DNA from: Pseudeuparius sepicola
Taxonomy: Eukaryota; Arthropoda; Insecta; Coleoptera; Anthribidae
Direction: 5' to 3'
DNA: 64,000 nt
Assembly (NCBI GenBank): GCA_963920635.1
Contig: OY987308.1
Coordinates: forward strand, 25,482,096 to 25,546,095
This document shows, piece by piece, positions 48,025 to 58,800 of the stretch. The position numbers and the translations under genes were made by a program. Under the pieces are notes generated by a model that did no database searches, was not told the origin of the DNA, and saw only the letters and a program-made list of their open reading frames with translations. The number at the start of each line of letters is the position of its first letter. Position 1 is the first letter of the stretch.

Positions 48025-49899
48025 TCACGTCTCTAAGTATTTAAAAAAGCTGGCGTCAAGATTCTTGTTTAAAAACGTACTTTCAATCCATTCAATATAC
48101 AAAGGAACGTTCGTGTATACTCCTGGGGTTTGTCCACCACACCCTATGCCCCAACTGACAATACCAAGTTGAAAAAATCTAAAAAAATAAAAATTAAAAA
48201 ATATTTTTTTTTATTATTTTCTTTGTAATAAATAGGTACCTATTTTTTTGCCCAGGAATTCGGCAAACCAAAGGACTTCCGCCGTCACCCTTGCAAGTAT
48301 CTTTGTTTGTCTCACCACCGGCACACAGAAAACTTTTGTGCAGCTCAAAAAATTCACCCAGCCTCGTCTTACGTAGATCGCGTTCGCAGTTATCTCGTTG
48401 TACCAATGGAAGGTCGACTTTTTTCAAAATAGAGGAATGCCGACCTTTTTTGAACGCATCCTTACCCCATCCGCTGGCAGTGCACATACCATCTTCTGGA
48501 AAATAGTTATTCGTGTACCAAGGCGCTGAAGTTCAACTTTTTATGACTCATGCGGAATTTAGAAACCTCTGGCCGATTCAAATTTAGACAACATTAGTCA
48601 TAAAAAGAACTTCAGTGCCGAGGTACATATTATATATATTTTTTTGAAATCGGAAAAAAGTTTTATTAGGCAAGAAAATAACCATAAGGGATCACCCGTC
48701 CAGGAACCGACTGCGGCGTTGCTTGACGATCGCTCTATCTAGGTCAAGTATGACGAGGCACGGCGCTTCCCAACGGAAACTCCAAAGTGCTGCCTGTTGT
48801 GCAGCCCCTCCACGAAAAATAGACTGATATTCAAACCTACTAAAATATTTATATTGAAAGATTGCGCTGCTATAGGTAACAATTTCGCAATGTGTACGTT
48901 TGATGTTTACATCTCGCCAAGGCCTACTTACAGAAAAACAAAAATTGGCTACTCCAGTGCCGATTTCTGAGCTTTTAATGTCGATTTTTAGACACTTCAC
49001 TGCCGACTTCAATAAAAATACTTTTTACCTAAAAAAAATAAAAATAAAAGAAACTTCTTACCTAAAACTAAATTCATGGGGGGCAAGCAAATGATTCCCA
49101 CATTGTCTGTCATCGAGAAAGGCTCCATGAGAAACAACAGAGCTACGTCGTTTTGCAGGGAACCTTCTTGAAAATTTGGGTGCATATAAATTTCCTGCAC
49201 GAGCATGTCTTGGTGGGGCAGTGGTTCTTCTTGGGACCTTGTGTTCCATTCACCGGCCCGTACAGTCAAATGTGCGGGGTTAGAGCCTATCACACAGTGC
49301 CCTGCTGTAAGGATAACCTAAAACATTTTTTTTATGTTCTAAATAGTATTTTGAAACTAAATCAATACCTGTGGATGTATCAAGGATCCACCACAACGAT
49401 ACATGTTCCTTTCCTTGTTGAGGTCCCTTAATAAAATGAGAACAGCCCACGGATGTTCACCGAATAGCGCGTTCTCGGAATCTGACAAAATTCTCGAAGT
49501 GAAACCTAAGATATTTTGGCGCCCACAAGCTACAATTCGAAAGTTATACTTCTAAATTATTGGGTGGTATTTTTACCATCTTTCGACGATTGAGGGTCCA
49601 TTGGTTTGATTGTCGCAATGCGATTCTCGCAGCATACCTCATAATAGTTGGGACATTCGCTCTTGGCTTGCCTGAAAATGTTTAAAAAAAATCACATGGT
49701 TCTGATTGTTATTTTTTCGTAGAGTAACACGTAATTTTAACTGATGAAAATTGATTATTTACCTGATATCAAACAGTCCTGCTCCATTAGTGTTGGCACT
49801 CGCGTCCCCACATAAATTTGTGTGTACGCATATGCATTGTTTCGCATAAATGCTTTTATTTTCGATGAAACAAATAATTAAAAATATAGTCAGCCTCAT
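48025..49899 (-). CDS. Secreted CLIPA-type serine protease homologue, non-catalytic (352 aa)
   Basis: Six exons: 49899-49763, 49671-49577, 49529-49369, 49317-49062, 48495-48240 and 48178-48025, all GT-AG and in phase. After a signal peptide (to about residue 19) come six cysteines (22, 24, 30, 52, 59, 60) with a GLFDIR segment, the pattern of the clip-like domain in CLIPA proteins. The trypsin-like domain keeps His138 (TAGHC) and Asp188 (NDVALL), but the active-site GDSGGP is GDGGSP, so the nucleophile is Gly288. It therefore cannot be a protease. Family members such as PPAF2-like homologues serve as cofactors in prophenoloxidase activation and clotting in the haemolymph; that role is inferred. 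Intron 4 carries a 5S-derived SINE. The chitinase lies immediately downstream on the same strand. Confidence 0.93.
48655..48770 (-). mobile_element. 5S rRNA-derived SINE, copy 2
   Basis: Minus strand: GACCTAGATAGAGCGATCGT, CAAGCAACGCCGCAGTCGG, CCTGGACGGGTGATCC, then a tail with GCCTAATAAAAC. Same layout as the copy at 6440-6600; it lies in intron 4 of the protease homologue. It may extend to about 48920 on its 5' side. Confidence 0.7.
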
Positions 49900-50735
49900 C
49901 TTGCGAAAAATGATAACTACTGAGGAAAGCCCTGTATTTTTTGCCAGGATACTTTTTTGTGCCTCAAAATGTATCGTGCCATAAAAAGTAAGTACACAAT
50001 ACGACCTTTTCGTGTGTATAGCCGAGAACATTTTCGTTTTCTTCTATTGTGGCTTGGGAATTAAAAATAATCCCGCTTTGTTCGAATTTACAATAGATAG
50101 AGATCGGGAACTTGTAGCTGGCATGCAAACCTTTGTTTTATTCCAGGTCTTCCGTGAGTAAATACTCGTTAGGATCGATTCTGTCTTAAACGCTTATGTA
50201 AATGTTTATGTTCTAAACTGGGGATAGGTGTATGGGGAGCGTGCCGACATTTCCAAAGCGTTACATAAGCGTTTATTCGGCAATCGATACCTTCTGTGAA
50301 AGAGAATTACTTAAAAAGTTTGCCAGAAGCTTTTTTGCTATCCAGAAGGCTCTGTCGATATTACAAGCTGCGAAACTTTATTTCTTGCGGAAATCCTCCC
50401 ATCTGTTGAATTGAAAATTTCTTAATAACATCGTACGGGACGGATATAGCGGACAAAGCAAAAGAACGTGCCCGAGAAAAAATACCTTGAATATTTGTTG
50501 ACTAACACCAAAAACAATGTAAGGTCTCAAATTTTAAATGTGCCGCACTATTTTGGAATTGTCCAACCGAAAAGCATGAATCCTAAATTATGATTTTGGA
50601 ACCGTATTTAAAACATTATAAAAAAATCGTTCGAAGTTTAAAAGAATCCAATATTGAACCGTATAAAGAAGAACTTGATAGATCCGAACCGTTTTTGCTT
50701 ATATACTGACAGTGCTACCCATGGACTTTTTCCTA
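49900..50735 (-). other. 5' flank of the protease homologue
   Basis: The frame of exon 1 stays open upstream to about 50031 but the peptide at the ATG at 49899 is a proper signal peptide, so I start there. No TATA box identified. The rest is unremarkable. Confidence 0.35.
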
Positions 50736-50739
50736 TTAT

Positions 50740-51290
50740 TATTTGCTTACAAATTTTTTGATTTAACAATTTTTCCTTGAGGATTTTTTTATTGAAACAT
50801 TTTTTCCTTGATAATTTTTTTGCTTGAAAATTTTCCCTTTGCTTGCTTGAAAATTTTGTTCATGATCATTTTTTGCTTGCACGAACATTTCGTTCATAAA
50901 CATTATTCCTTAAAAAAAATTTCCTTGATCATTTTTTGCTTGAACATTTTGTACATGGACATTTTTCCTTGATCAGTTTTTGCTTGAACGTTTTGTTCAT
51001 GAATATTTTTTCTGGGGCATTTTTTGCTTGAACATTTTCCCTTTAACACTTTTTGCTTGCTTGAACATTTTGTTCATGAGCATTTTTTGCTTACAGGGAA
51101 ATTTTGTTCGCAAACATATTTCCTTGAACATTTTCTTATCGGATTTTGCTTTACGTTTTGTTGATAAATTTTTATTTCTGGGGCATTTTTTGCTTGAACA
51201 TTTTTCCTTTAACATTCTTTGCTTGCTTGAACATTTTGTTCTAAAACATTTTTCCTTGAACATTTTTGCTTCTATATTTTGGCCTTGTAT
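50740..51290. repeat. Degenerate short-unit repeat (TTGCTTGAACATTTT type)
   Basis: TTGCTTGAACATTTT, TTGTTCATGAACATTTTT and TTTCCTTGAACATTTT alternate about twenty times with much variation; 51000-51110 and 51170-51260 are longer direct duplicates. The open frames across it are products of the repeat. Confidence 0.8.
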
Positions 51291-52189
51291 GATCTTAGTT
51301 TTCAAGATACCTACAGGGCGTTTATAGATATCGACTTCAAACACTATACACAGCATTTCTAGATGTTTCTTAAAGCGAACACTGTCCGTGCCATATTTTT
51401 AAAAAACCCCTGCACATTCTTTTGGGTCTCCCGATGTCATCCGACTCGAAAGTCGATTCTCCAGCTTATTTTCGATATGAGTGCATTAAAAATACAATAG
51501 AACGGTATCTTTTCCATCAAATTCAGCGCATTATGGCGCGATTTGAAATTCTGAGTGGGTAAAGCAGGATATAGCTTGCTGTCCCACTAGAAACGAAAAC
51601 CTATACAATGGGGTATATTTCATTTTTCATGCTATAAAGTCACAATAACGGAAACGTACAGTAACCGCCACGTAAATGTGCGGTTATTTATTACCTTTCG
51701 TAAAACAAACTTTCGGCGTTACCCGTGTAATTTTTTTCGTCGTTATTGCCGACCGTAAAGAATTTTGCGCCTAACAAGGCCCCCTCGAAGGCGTCTGGAA
51801 AGAAAACACTTCGAAGACAAATTACTGAGGCGTTTCACAGCCTTCTATTAATTCTAAAACGACGTTATAATGGGGATAATGCGGGAAAATTGACGTGGGA
51901 AGTACCCGCGTCTTTTTTCGCCCTCGCAGATTTTAAAAAGACGGGAAATTGAATAGCTGTCGATGCACTTTGCTTCTATTTACGGAACGAAAAGTGAAAA
52001 GCTTTAGAAAATGATTTTAGAAATGTGTTTTTTTATATGAAATTTACATAGAACGTCGGGGGTAGTTTTCGGTACACTCTGTATTTAAACATAAGGCAAA
52101 TTAGATACACGAAGAAACCATGCCGAAATTGCTGGGAATTCTATGCCTACTTTGGTTTATTCAAAAATAATTATATAAGATCTTACTTT
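51291..52189. other. Intergenic, nothing recognised
   Basis: No coding signature or clear repeat. Confidence 0.35.
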
Positions 52190-53015
52190 TTCCTAGTGGT
52201 GCCATCTATGTGACAAGCCCACAACAAGCGACGTTATTGATTATACGCGCAATGTAGTACGGAGAACTGTTTTATGCTTTGAATAAAGAATAGACAGTTG
52301 AACACAATTGCTTTTTGTGCAAATGCTAATGACGGCCATTGTGATACATATTTTGACACATTGACGTATCTAGATGATTCGACATATTGCTCGTGCGTTA
52401 ATTTAAGTAACAATGTATGCCACTTTTTGACACAAATATATTAACATCCAAAAAAGTAACATACTTCGATCCGATTTTTAACTGTGTATCAGGAAGGAGC
52501 CTATGTGTATTATAAAATACTGAAGAAGCTCCCTGAGTAGTAACCAAGTTTTGACACAATATTTTGATATCTGACTCGGTGACAGTGTCAGTATGTGGTA
52601 TTTAGATACTTTTTCGAGTTGTTAAGCTTAGCTGTGCGGCTTGTGGCACTTCCCTGACCGCCAAAACTAAAATGTTTGAGGATAATAATCAGTCGGTAAG
52701 TAATTTCATATTTTAAATTAACTTTTGGGGCCATGCACCAAAGTGTCATAGGCGTTTGTGTAGGTACCTACTTGCTACACTCGTATTATGAAGGATTTCT
52801 AAACTTAATTTCCGTAGAAAAATATTTCTGTAATGTGTTCTTGCCATTCTAGTGGTGCCATCTGTGTAGTAGTTGGTTGAACTACTACCTATATCCGTTT
52901 ATTATTTTTAAGTTGTATAAAATTCTGCACGAACATGGACACGAGCAAAATTATTGATTCTACACAGAGTTTAGTACAGAAAACTGCTTTATCTCCTTAC
53001 ATTTTAAAAATCAAT
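52190..53015. repeat. Dispersed direct repeat flanking the truncated 0.5-kb element
   Basis: CTAGTGGTGCCATCTATGTG at about 52196 recurs as CTAGTGGTGCCATCTGTGTA at about 52851; ATTATTGATT and AGTACAGAAAACTG-like blocks follow both. The element copy at 52490-52800 lies between them. Confidence 0.5.
52490..52800 (+). mobile_element. ~0.5-kb element, truncated copy 3
   Basis: Contains AGTAACCAAGTTTTGACACA, GTGGCACTTCCCTGACCGCC, AAAATGTTTGAGGATAATAA followed by TCAGTCGGTAAGTAATTTC. Homology stops near 52790 after GTAGGTACCTACTT, so the right third is missing. Confidence 0.72.
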
Positions 53016-55393
53016 TCGTGCAGAATTTTCTATTTCGTACGATAGATGTCGCATTTAGACAATTATTCTAACAGGTCCATTATTAATTTTGTGCCTTAAA
53101 AATTCTATTCGTCAGAAATATTATATATACAGTCCATTATTTTATTGTTTTTGATATATACTCGTACATATACGCCATTGTTAAATATATAAATTTATTA
53201 GTTACTCCTTTTTTGGCTGGAATCCATGAATACCCTTTTGTTTTGCAATTGCATTTACGTCAGCTAGCGAAGGAAGCTCTGATTATCTAACAATCGAATT
53301 TTGTCCTATCAATTAACGCCGCCCATTGTATATCGCTTGACAGCCAGCTGGTTTCAGCCGACGCGTATTGTCTAAAACTACATAGATAGACAATTGATTT
53401 TTCTAATGGCTTAACTGCTTAGATAGTTGCCTTTAACCGTGAAAAAACCTTTATTAGGCTGCCAAACCTTGTTAAAGACAACTGGCTGCTAACGGTTCGT
53501 TCAACTCCATAGGCGTATCGTTTGGGCTTATACTTTCTTTGGATTTGTTTGTTGTTGTAACAATTTCAATTTATTAATATTAATAGACGCGTAAAAAAGA
53601 GCTTTATAGATTTTATGTGTCAAATAAATGTAAAAAAAAAAACTGTTTTGATACGCCACTGTTAAAGGAGGCTATCCAATTTAAACCATAGCGCTAACTA
53701 ACCGGATTAATGAGAAGTTAGGGTTGGGAACAGATATAGTTAAAGTCTTTTGAGAAAAAAATAAAGTTGGTTATGTAAAATGAATTCCCAGATGTATAGA
53801 AGCCCACCATATCGAGAGGTGTTTCAGCGAGTTTAGCCTTCATCGCCGATGCCAGCCCCACATAGTAAGTTGAAAAAAAAAACAACATGTTACGCCACTG
53901 AGTTTTTCGTTCCCCTCCCGTCGTAATTGGAGCTCCTCGTCGGTGGTAAATAAACAATTTTGGCCGCTTTCTCAGACCCCTCGCAACGACTTTTCCTACC
54001 AAGTTTTCGATTTGCATAATTGATGAGCTTCAACATTTTTCGTATATAGCGCTGCTGTGTTGCTTGCGGCATGGGTCCAAAGTGGGAGTTTGATTTTATT
54101 TAGTTACGAAGCGGATATACAGAGTGACCTGTAGGAAGTTGATTAATTGTGCGATTTGGTCGGTTTTGTTTTAATTGTAGAGCTTGATAAACTGCATTTC
54201 TTGAACAAATATAACGAGATAATACCAGGAGTTGTATTAAGGAAAATAATTCAACTACTGCAAATAACTTTATTTACATTTACATCCAAACTTATTAAAT
54301 GAGTTAACTACAAAAAGAGTTGTTGATTTTCGTGAGGTAGATACGCGGTTAAAATTGCACTTATTTCGGCAACACTGTACAACGCGCTTTGGCAACGTGG
54401 TAGGGCCGAATCGCGGCAGCGCGACTTTTGTTTTAACATTTCGGGTGCTCCCAATTTATTTAGGCGTAAGTGTCACCCCATACCTAGGGCGAGAGCGACC
54501 GCTACATGATAACGCAATTTTGGGGGTAGGGCTATGACGAAATTCAATGATGGATTGCCGGCACTTTTTGGGGGTGGGCGCCCGAAAAGTTTTTGCCTTC
54601 CGAAAACCGGCGCAATCCCTTCCCGAGCATTTCGCATTAACAAGTGAAACTAGGGGCAGAGTCCTCGGAGACATCTGGGCGTCTTGTAGGGGTTCCCCCA
54701 TAATTTAAACCATAAATTCGCTGTTAAACGGGACACCGCGACCTGCACGGGGCCCTACGAAGGCCACTTAGGACAGGGAACTATTCGGCGAACGTCCTGC
54801 GACTTGTGGTAATAATGGGACTTGGCACTTCTCGAACGGGGTGGGTCACAATCGGATTGCGAGGAAAATTATGCGTTATCGTACCGGGAAATTGGTGGAT
54901 TTTCTACGTAAATCGACCCGCTGAATCGACCGAGTTATTTGCAAAATCCCTCCTCGTATGGTTGGTCCCCCTCCCGATTATTTTGCCATAATTGATTCGG
55001 AGCTTACCTGGCGCACGCAACCCCGCGGCTCAGATTAGGGTGGTGTCTGTTTCTCAACCCTCACGCAACGCCATATCGAAAATTCGCCCCCGGGGGCGGG
55101 TTTTTCCACCCCCCGAGCCGAAAATGGATTATCACCATAATTGGCATTCGAAATTAGCCCCCTGGCCCCACTTCCCGTTGGGTAAATCGTGTGGAAATTG
55201 ATGTAGCCAACTAGGGAGGGGTTCAAAAATCGAGTCAAACGCATTTATTAAAGTGTGTTTTATTTTTAACAACAAGGATAGTATGTACAGAGCCGCAATT
55301 TACATAACATCCACTATATGAAACAGTTTTACTTGTATATATAGTTAATTCGGAGGTACATAATGTGCCCTAAATGCTACGGTTGCTATGTAC
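53016..55393. other. Intergenic, nothing recognised
   Basis: AT-rich up to 54350, then GC-richer DNA (54370-55200) with no protein family signature in any frame. Confidence 0.4.
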
Positions 55394-55433
55394 ATTATTT
55401 ATTATACAGTCTTTAAAAAACGTTTATTTTTTC
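55394..55433 (-). terminator. Candidate polyadenylation signals of gene B
   Basis: Two AATAAA hexamers on the minus strand, roughly 280-310 bp beyond the gene B stop codon, in otherwise AT-rich 3' sequence. Confidence 0.4.
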
Positions 55434-55708
55434 ACCCTGTTCACTATACAATAATACCTGTCGTTTACTTTGGCACAATTTTATACTTTTTGGAACAAAA
55501 TTGATATGTTATAATTAAAATTTTGTTACATTACACACTACGTTTGGTACAAAATACAAAAAAATAAACAGATGAGATAATGTAATATATTTTTCTGATA
55601 TGACGTTATCGTTTTAATTCTACTATTTACAACTATTTATACAGGGTGTTATTTACTGCACTAATAAAAGTGTTCCCCGCGCGACACTATTTCATTTTTT
55701 TAAAGATG

Positions 55709-55869
55709 TCACCTTGCACTACACAAAATCACCAGAGTTGGCACAAGAATTCTTAACACACTGTGTGTAGGGGATCCAGAGTACGTTTCTAGTTCTAGTG
55801 GTGCAGGTGGTACTGAGGGAAATAGCCAGTTTTCAGCAGGATCGTCTTCTTGTGGATGATTTTTCTCAT
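55709..55869 (-). CDS. Gene B last coding exon: acidic tail and GPI-type terminus
   Basis: Acceptor CTTTTCAG; stop TGA at 55711-55709. Encodes DEKNHPQEDDPAENWLFP, PPAPLELETYSGSPTHS and the hydrophobic end VLRILVPTLVILCSAR. The SGS stretch is a plausible GPI cleavage site. Possible poly(A) signals on the minus strand lie at about 55395-55433. Confidence 0.82.
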
Positions 55870-58800
55870 CTGAAAAGAAACAAATAAATAAATAACTTGA
55901 CCAGTCGATTTAAAAAAAAACTCTTACCGAGATTATTTCCAAAGAGGACTACAGTCTGCGCGGGCAAGCCCCTGACAGTACTGGTCACATCTGCAAAGAA
56001 CGAAACATTTTTTTTATTATACAAAAAAGAAACAAAAGCTATTTCCCATTTCCAAGGAAAATTAATGGAAACACAGCGTCATAATTATTCCAGTTATGTT
56101 TTCCTTTTTTTACACCTTTGAAGGGGTCGAGTTTTTTAAACGACGTGTAATTGGGGAAAATATAAATGGCGTTTCTCCGAATTGAACTGGTTGTCGGTTT
56201 CACGAATTCGTCGGACTACAAAATTTTGTTTCTCCGAGATTTTTTTATAAATTACGCATCGTGCAATTTATTAAATTGTTCCTGCTACCGACAATTTCAT
56301 ATTATAGGTACCTACTTAGAAATAAACTTTGAACACACTATAGAGTAAATTGTAAGTAATATAATTATAAATTATTGACTGATTGATTGATCATTGTTTT
56401 CAAAAAATATATCCATTATTTTGTTGTTATGCATTTTGAATGCGCTTCTTCCTTTTTAGAAGCAATTGAAATTACATTAGCCAATTAATCTTTTCGGAAA
56501 TTTGATTAGCACTGACTAAAACAATTTTGGGAAACTCCGGCTTCAACTTCCTCGCATAATCGAATCTATAGAAAACTTGGCCGGAAGCTTGTTCCGCAGT
56601 CTCCGAAAATGCTGCCTTTAAATAAGGCGAACTATCCGAAAGTTCATGAGCGATACACCTGGGCCTCACAAACTGTGTACTTCAACTTCGTTAATTAATA
56701 TTCGCGGCGCTCATTCAACAATTTCCGAGTTGATGGAGTCGCCTAATTGGCGAGGTATTTTATTGTTTGCCGGGAAATTGGGCAGGAGGCCTTTGTGTTG
56801 GTCGTCCCCGTGAACGGTTGTGCGTTGCACAAAAGAATTCGAGCGCGTTTTGCAAAAAATAAAAATTAGCAGATGAAAGCTCACTAGTTTGATGGTAACG
56901 AAAACTGTGTTTTGTTTATTTTAAGTCGCTGCGTCGAATGATGTATGGTAGAATGTCGTAGCTCTAACCGTTTTGTCGTAAATCACTTTTAAACTCAAGT
57001 TTCCAAGGGGGCGACACGAGGCCGAAGGCCGAGTGTGGCGCCCAATGCAACTAGCGAACTAAATAAAATACATGCTCTTAGGAAAAGATTTCAGGAAAAC
57101 CGAATTTTTTTTGTAACTTGGCTAAGGCTTACTTTGTTGGTTTTGAGTCGCTGCGTAGAATGGCGTAAGCTAGAAGGTCGTAACTCTAACCGTTTTTTAA
57201 TAACTCGCCTTCAAAGTCTATTATTGGAAATGAAAAGTTTTATTTTTTTCCAAAACTAACCAATCACTTGTAATAGTGCGTACTTAATGTCACAAACAAC
57301 GAAAATACCTCTTCAATTAATCAAAAGTGCAGGAACGCATTCGAAATGCTCTCTAAACATTTATTTGCCTCATGATTTTCATGGAAAAACGGAGCAATTT
57401 TTCGGGCTACAATGGAAGTGGAAAAATGGCCCAATAAATTCATTGGAACAAAACGCGATTTTACTCACCAACTACTATACGGTTCGGTTCTGTCGTCGTT
57501 GTTGTCGTGCTAGTGGTAGTTGACGTCGTCGTCGTCGTCGTTGTCGTTGTTACTATTATTTCTGCAACAGAAAATTTCATCACCACAATATACTCGGGTT
57601 ATTTTTGCGTTCGTCTTACCATACAGCGTAATAAAATCTTCGGATTTTCCTAAATTGCTAGATGCCGTGCACGCGTAACCTCCAAAATCGTTTCTGGACA
57701 CGTTAGATATTGTCAAGACAACCGTTGATCTTACTCCCGATTTCTTTTCTTGTATGGCGTACTTAGACCTAAGAACATCAGGTTAAAATATGTGTTTGTA
57801 CATTTTATGTAGGCAAAACCTTTACCCTTGAACTAGTATCTTGGAGTCCCTCTTCCAAAGCTTGTTGGAACTCGGAAAGGCCTCGACGTCGCACTTCAAC
57901 TTCACGGTCGTGCCAAGCGGCGCTCCAACTGAAGACTTCACGGCCTGCACCTTCGGCCCAACTGCGAAAACAAACGGAATTAATCACGGATTGTTTTCCT
58001 TCGATATCTGGGCTGACCCTATGGAAACAGAGGCCAGCGCTCTGGGCGTTGTCGTATGCAAATGCCAGCCGGCCACGGTGTTTAATCAACGCCATACTGT
58101 GGCTTCCGGTTTATTGGGGCGCAAGCAGTTACCGGAAGTGAGAATTAAGATTCGGGGTGGGGGCCTGAGAAGGAATTGTCTTGTTCTGCATTTTGTATGT
58201 TTTTGGAAACCTTTTAATGCCTCCATTTATCATGTTTTAGTTGGAAGCGATACATTTAGACATTTTTCTACACTTTATAGTTGCCTACGTGCAAATCTTA
58301 CAGGTTTTTAAATCTACCATCAGTATTTTTTACAACGGTTCGAAAATTGAGGTCCAAAATTATATTTTCCTAAACAGAAGGAATTATTTTTAATGACAAT
58401 TTGATTTTTTTACGAACACCCTGTATGAGCTAGGCTGCCTACACTACGTATATTGACTTTAGGCAAAGCTTAATCGATTTGCAAGAAAAAAGATCACCAA
58501 CCTGTGCCCCGTGGTTTATACAGGGTTCTCTTTAAAATCATTATATTTGCATTTTCTACAAAAGGTTTTGAGTGCTTTGAATAAGGAATCCCAGGAAATC
58601 GCCCTGAGAAGTAACCAAGTTTTGACACAATATTTTGATATCTGACACCGCCATAGGTGTCAGTATGTGGTATTTGATACTTTTTCGAGTTATTATGCTT
58701 AGCTGTGCGGCTTGTGACACTTCTCTGGCCACCAAAACTAAAATGTTTGAGGATAATAATCCATCGGTAAGTAATTTTGTAATTTAAACTAACTTTTGAG

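Noticed and set aside
50980..51356. 115- and 119-codon open frames on opposite strands
   Set aside because: Both are read-outs of the TTGAACATTTT repeat; the repetitive Phe/Leu/Ile or Lys/Cys peptides mirror the DNA repeat.
57841..58311. 156-codon plus-strand open frame
   Set aside because: Its start is antisense to a gene B Ig3 exon; the rest has no coding signature.
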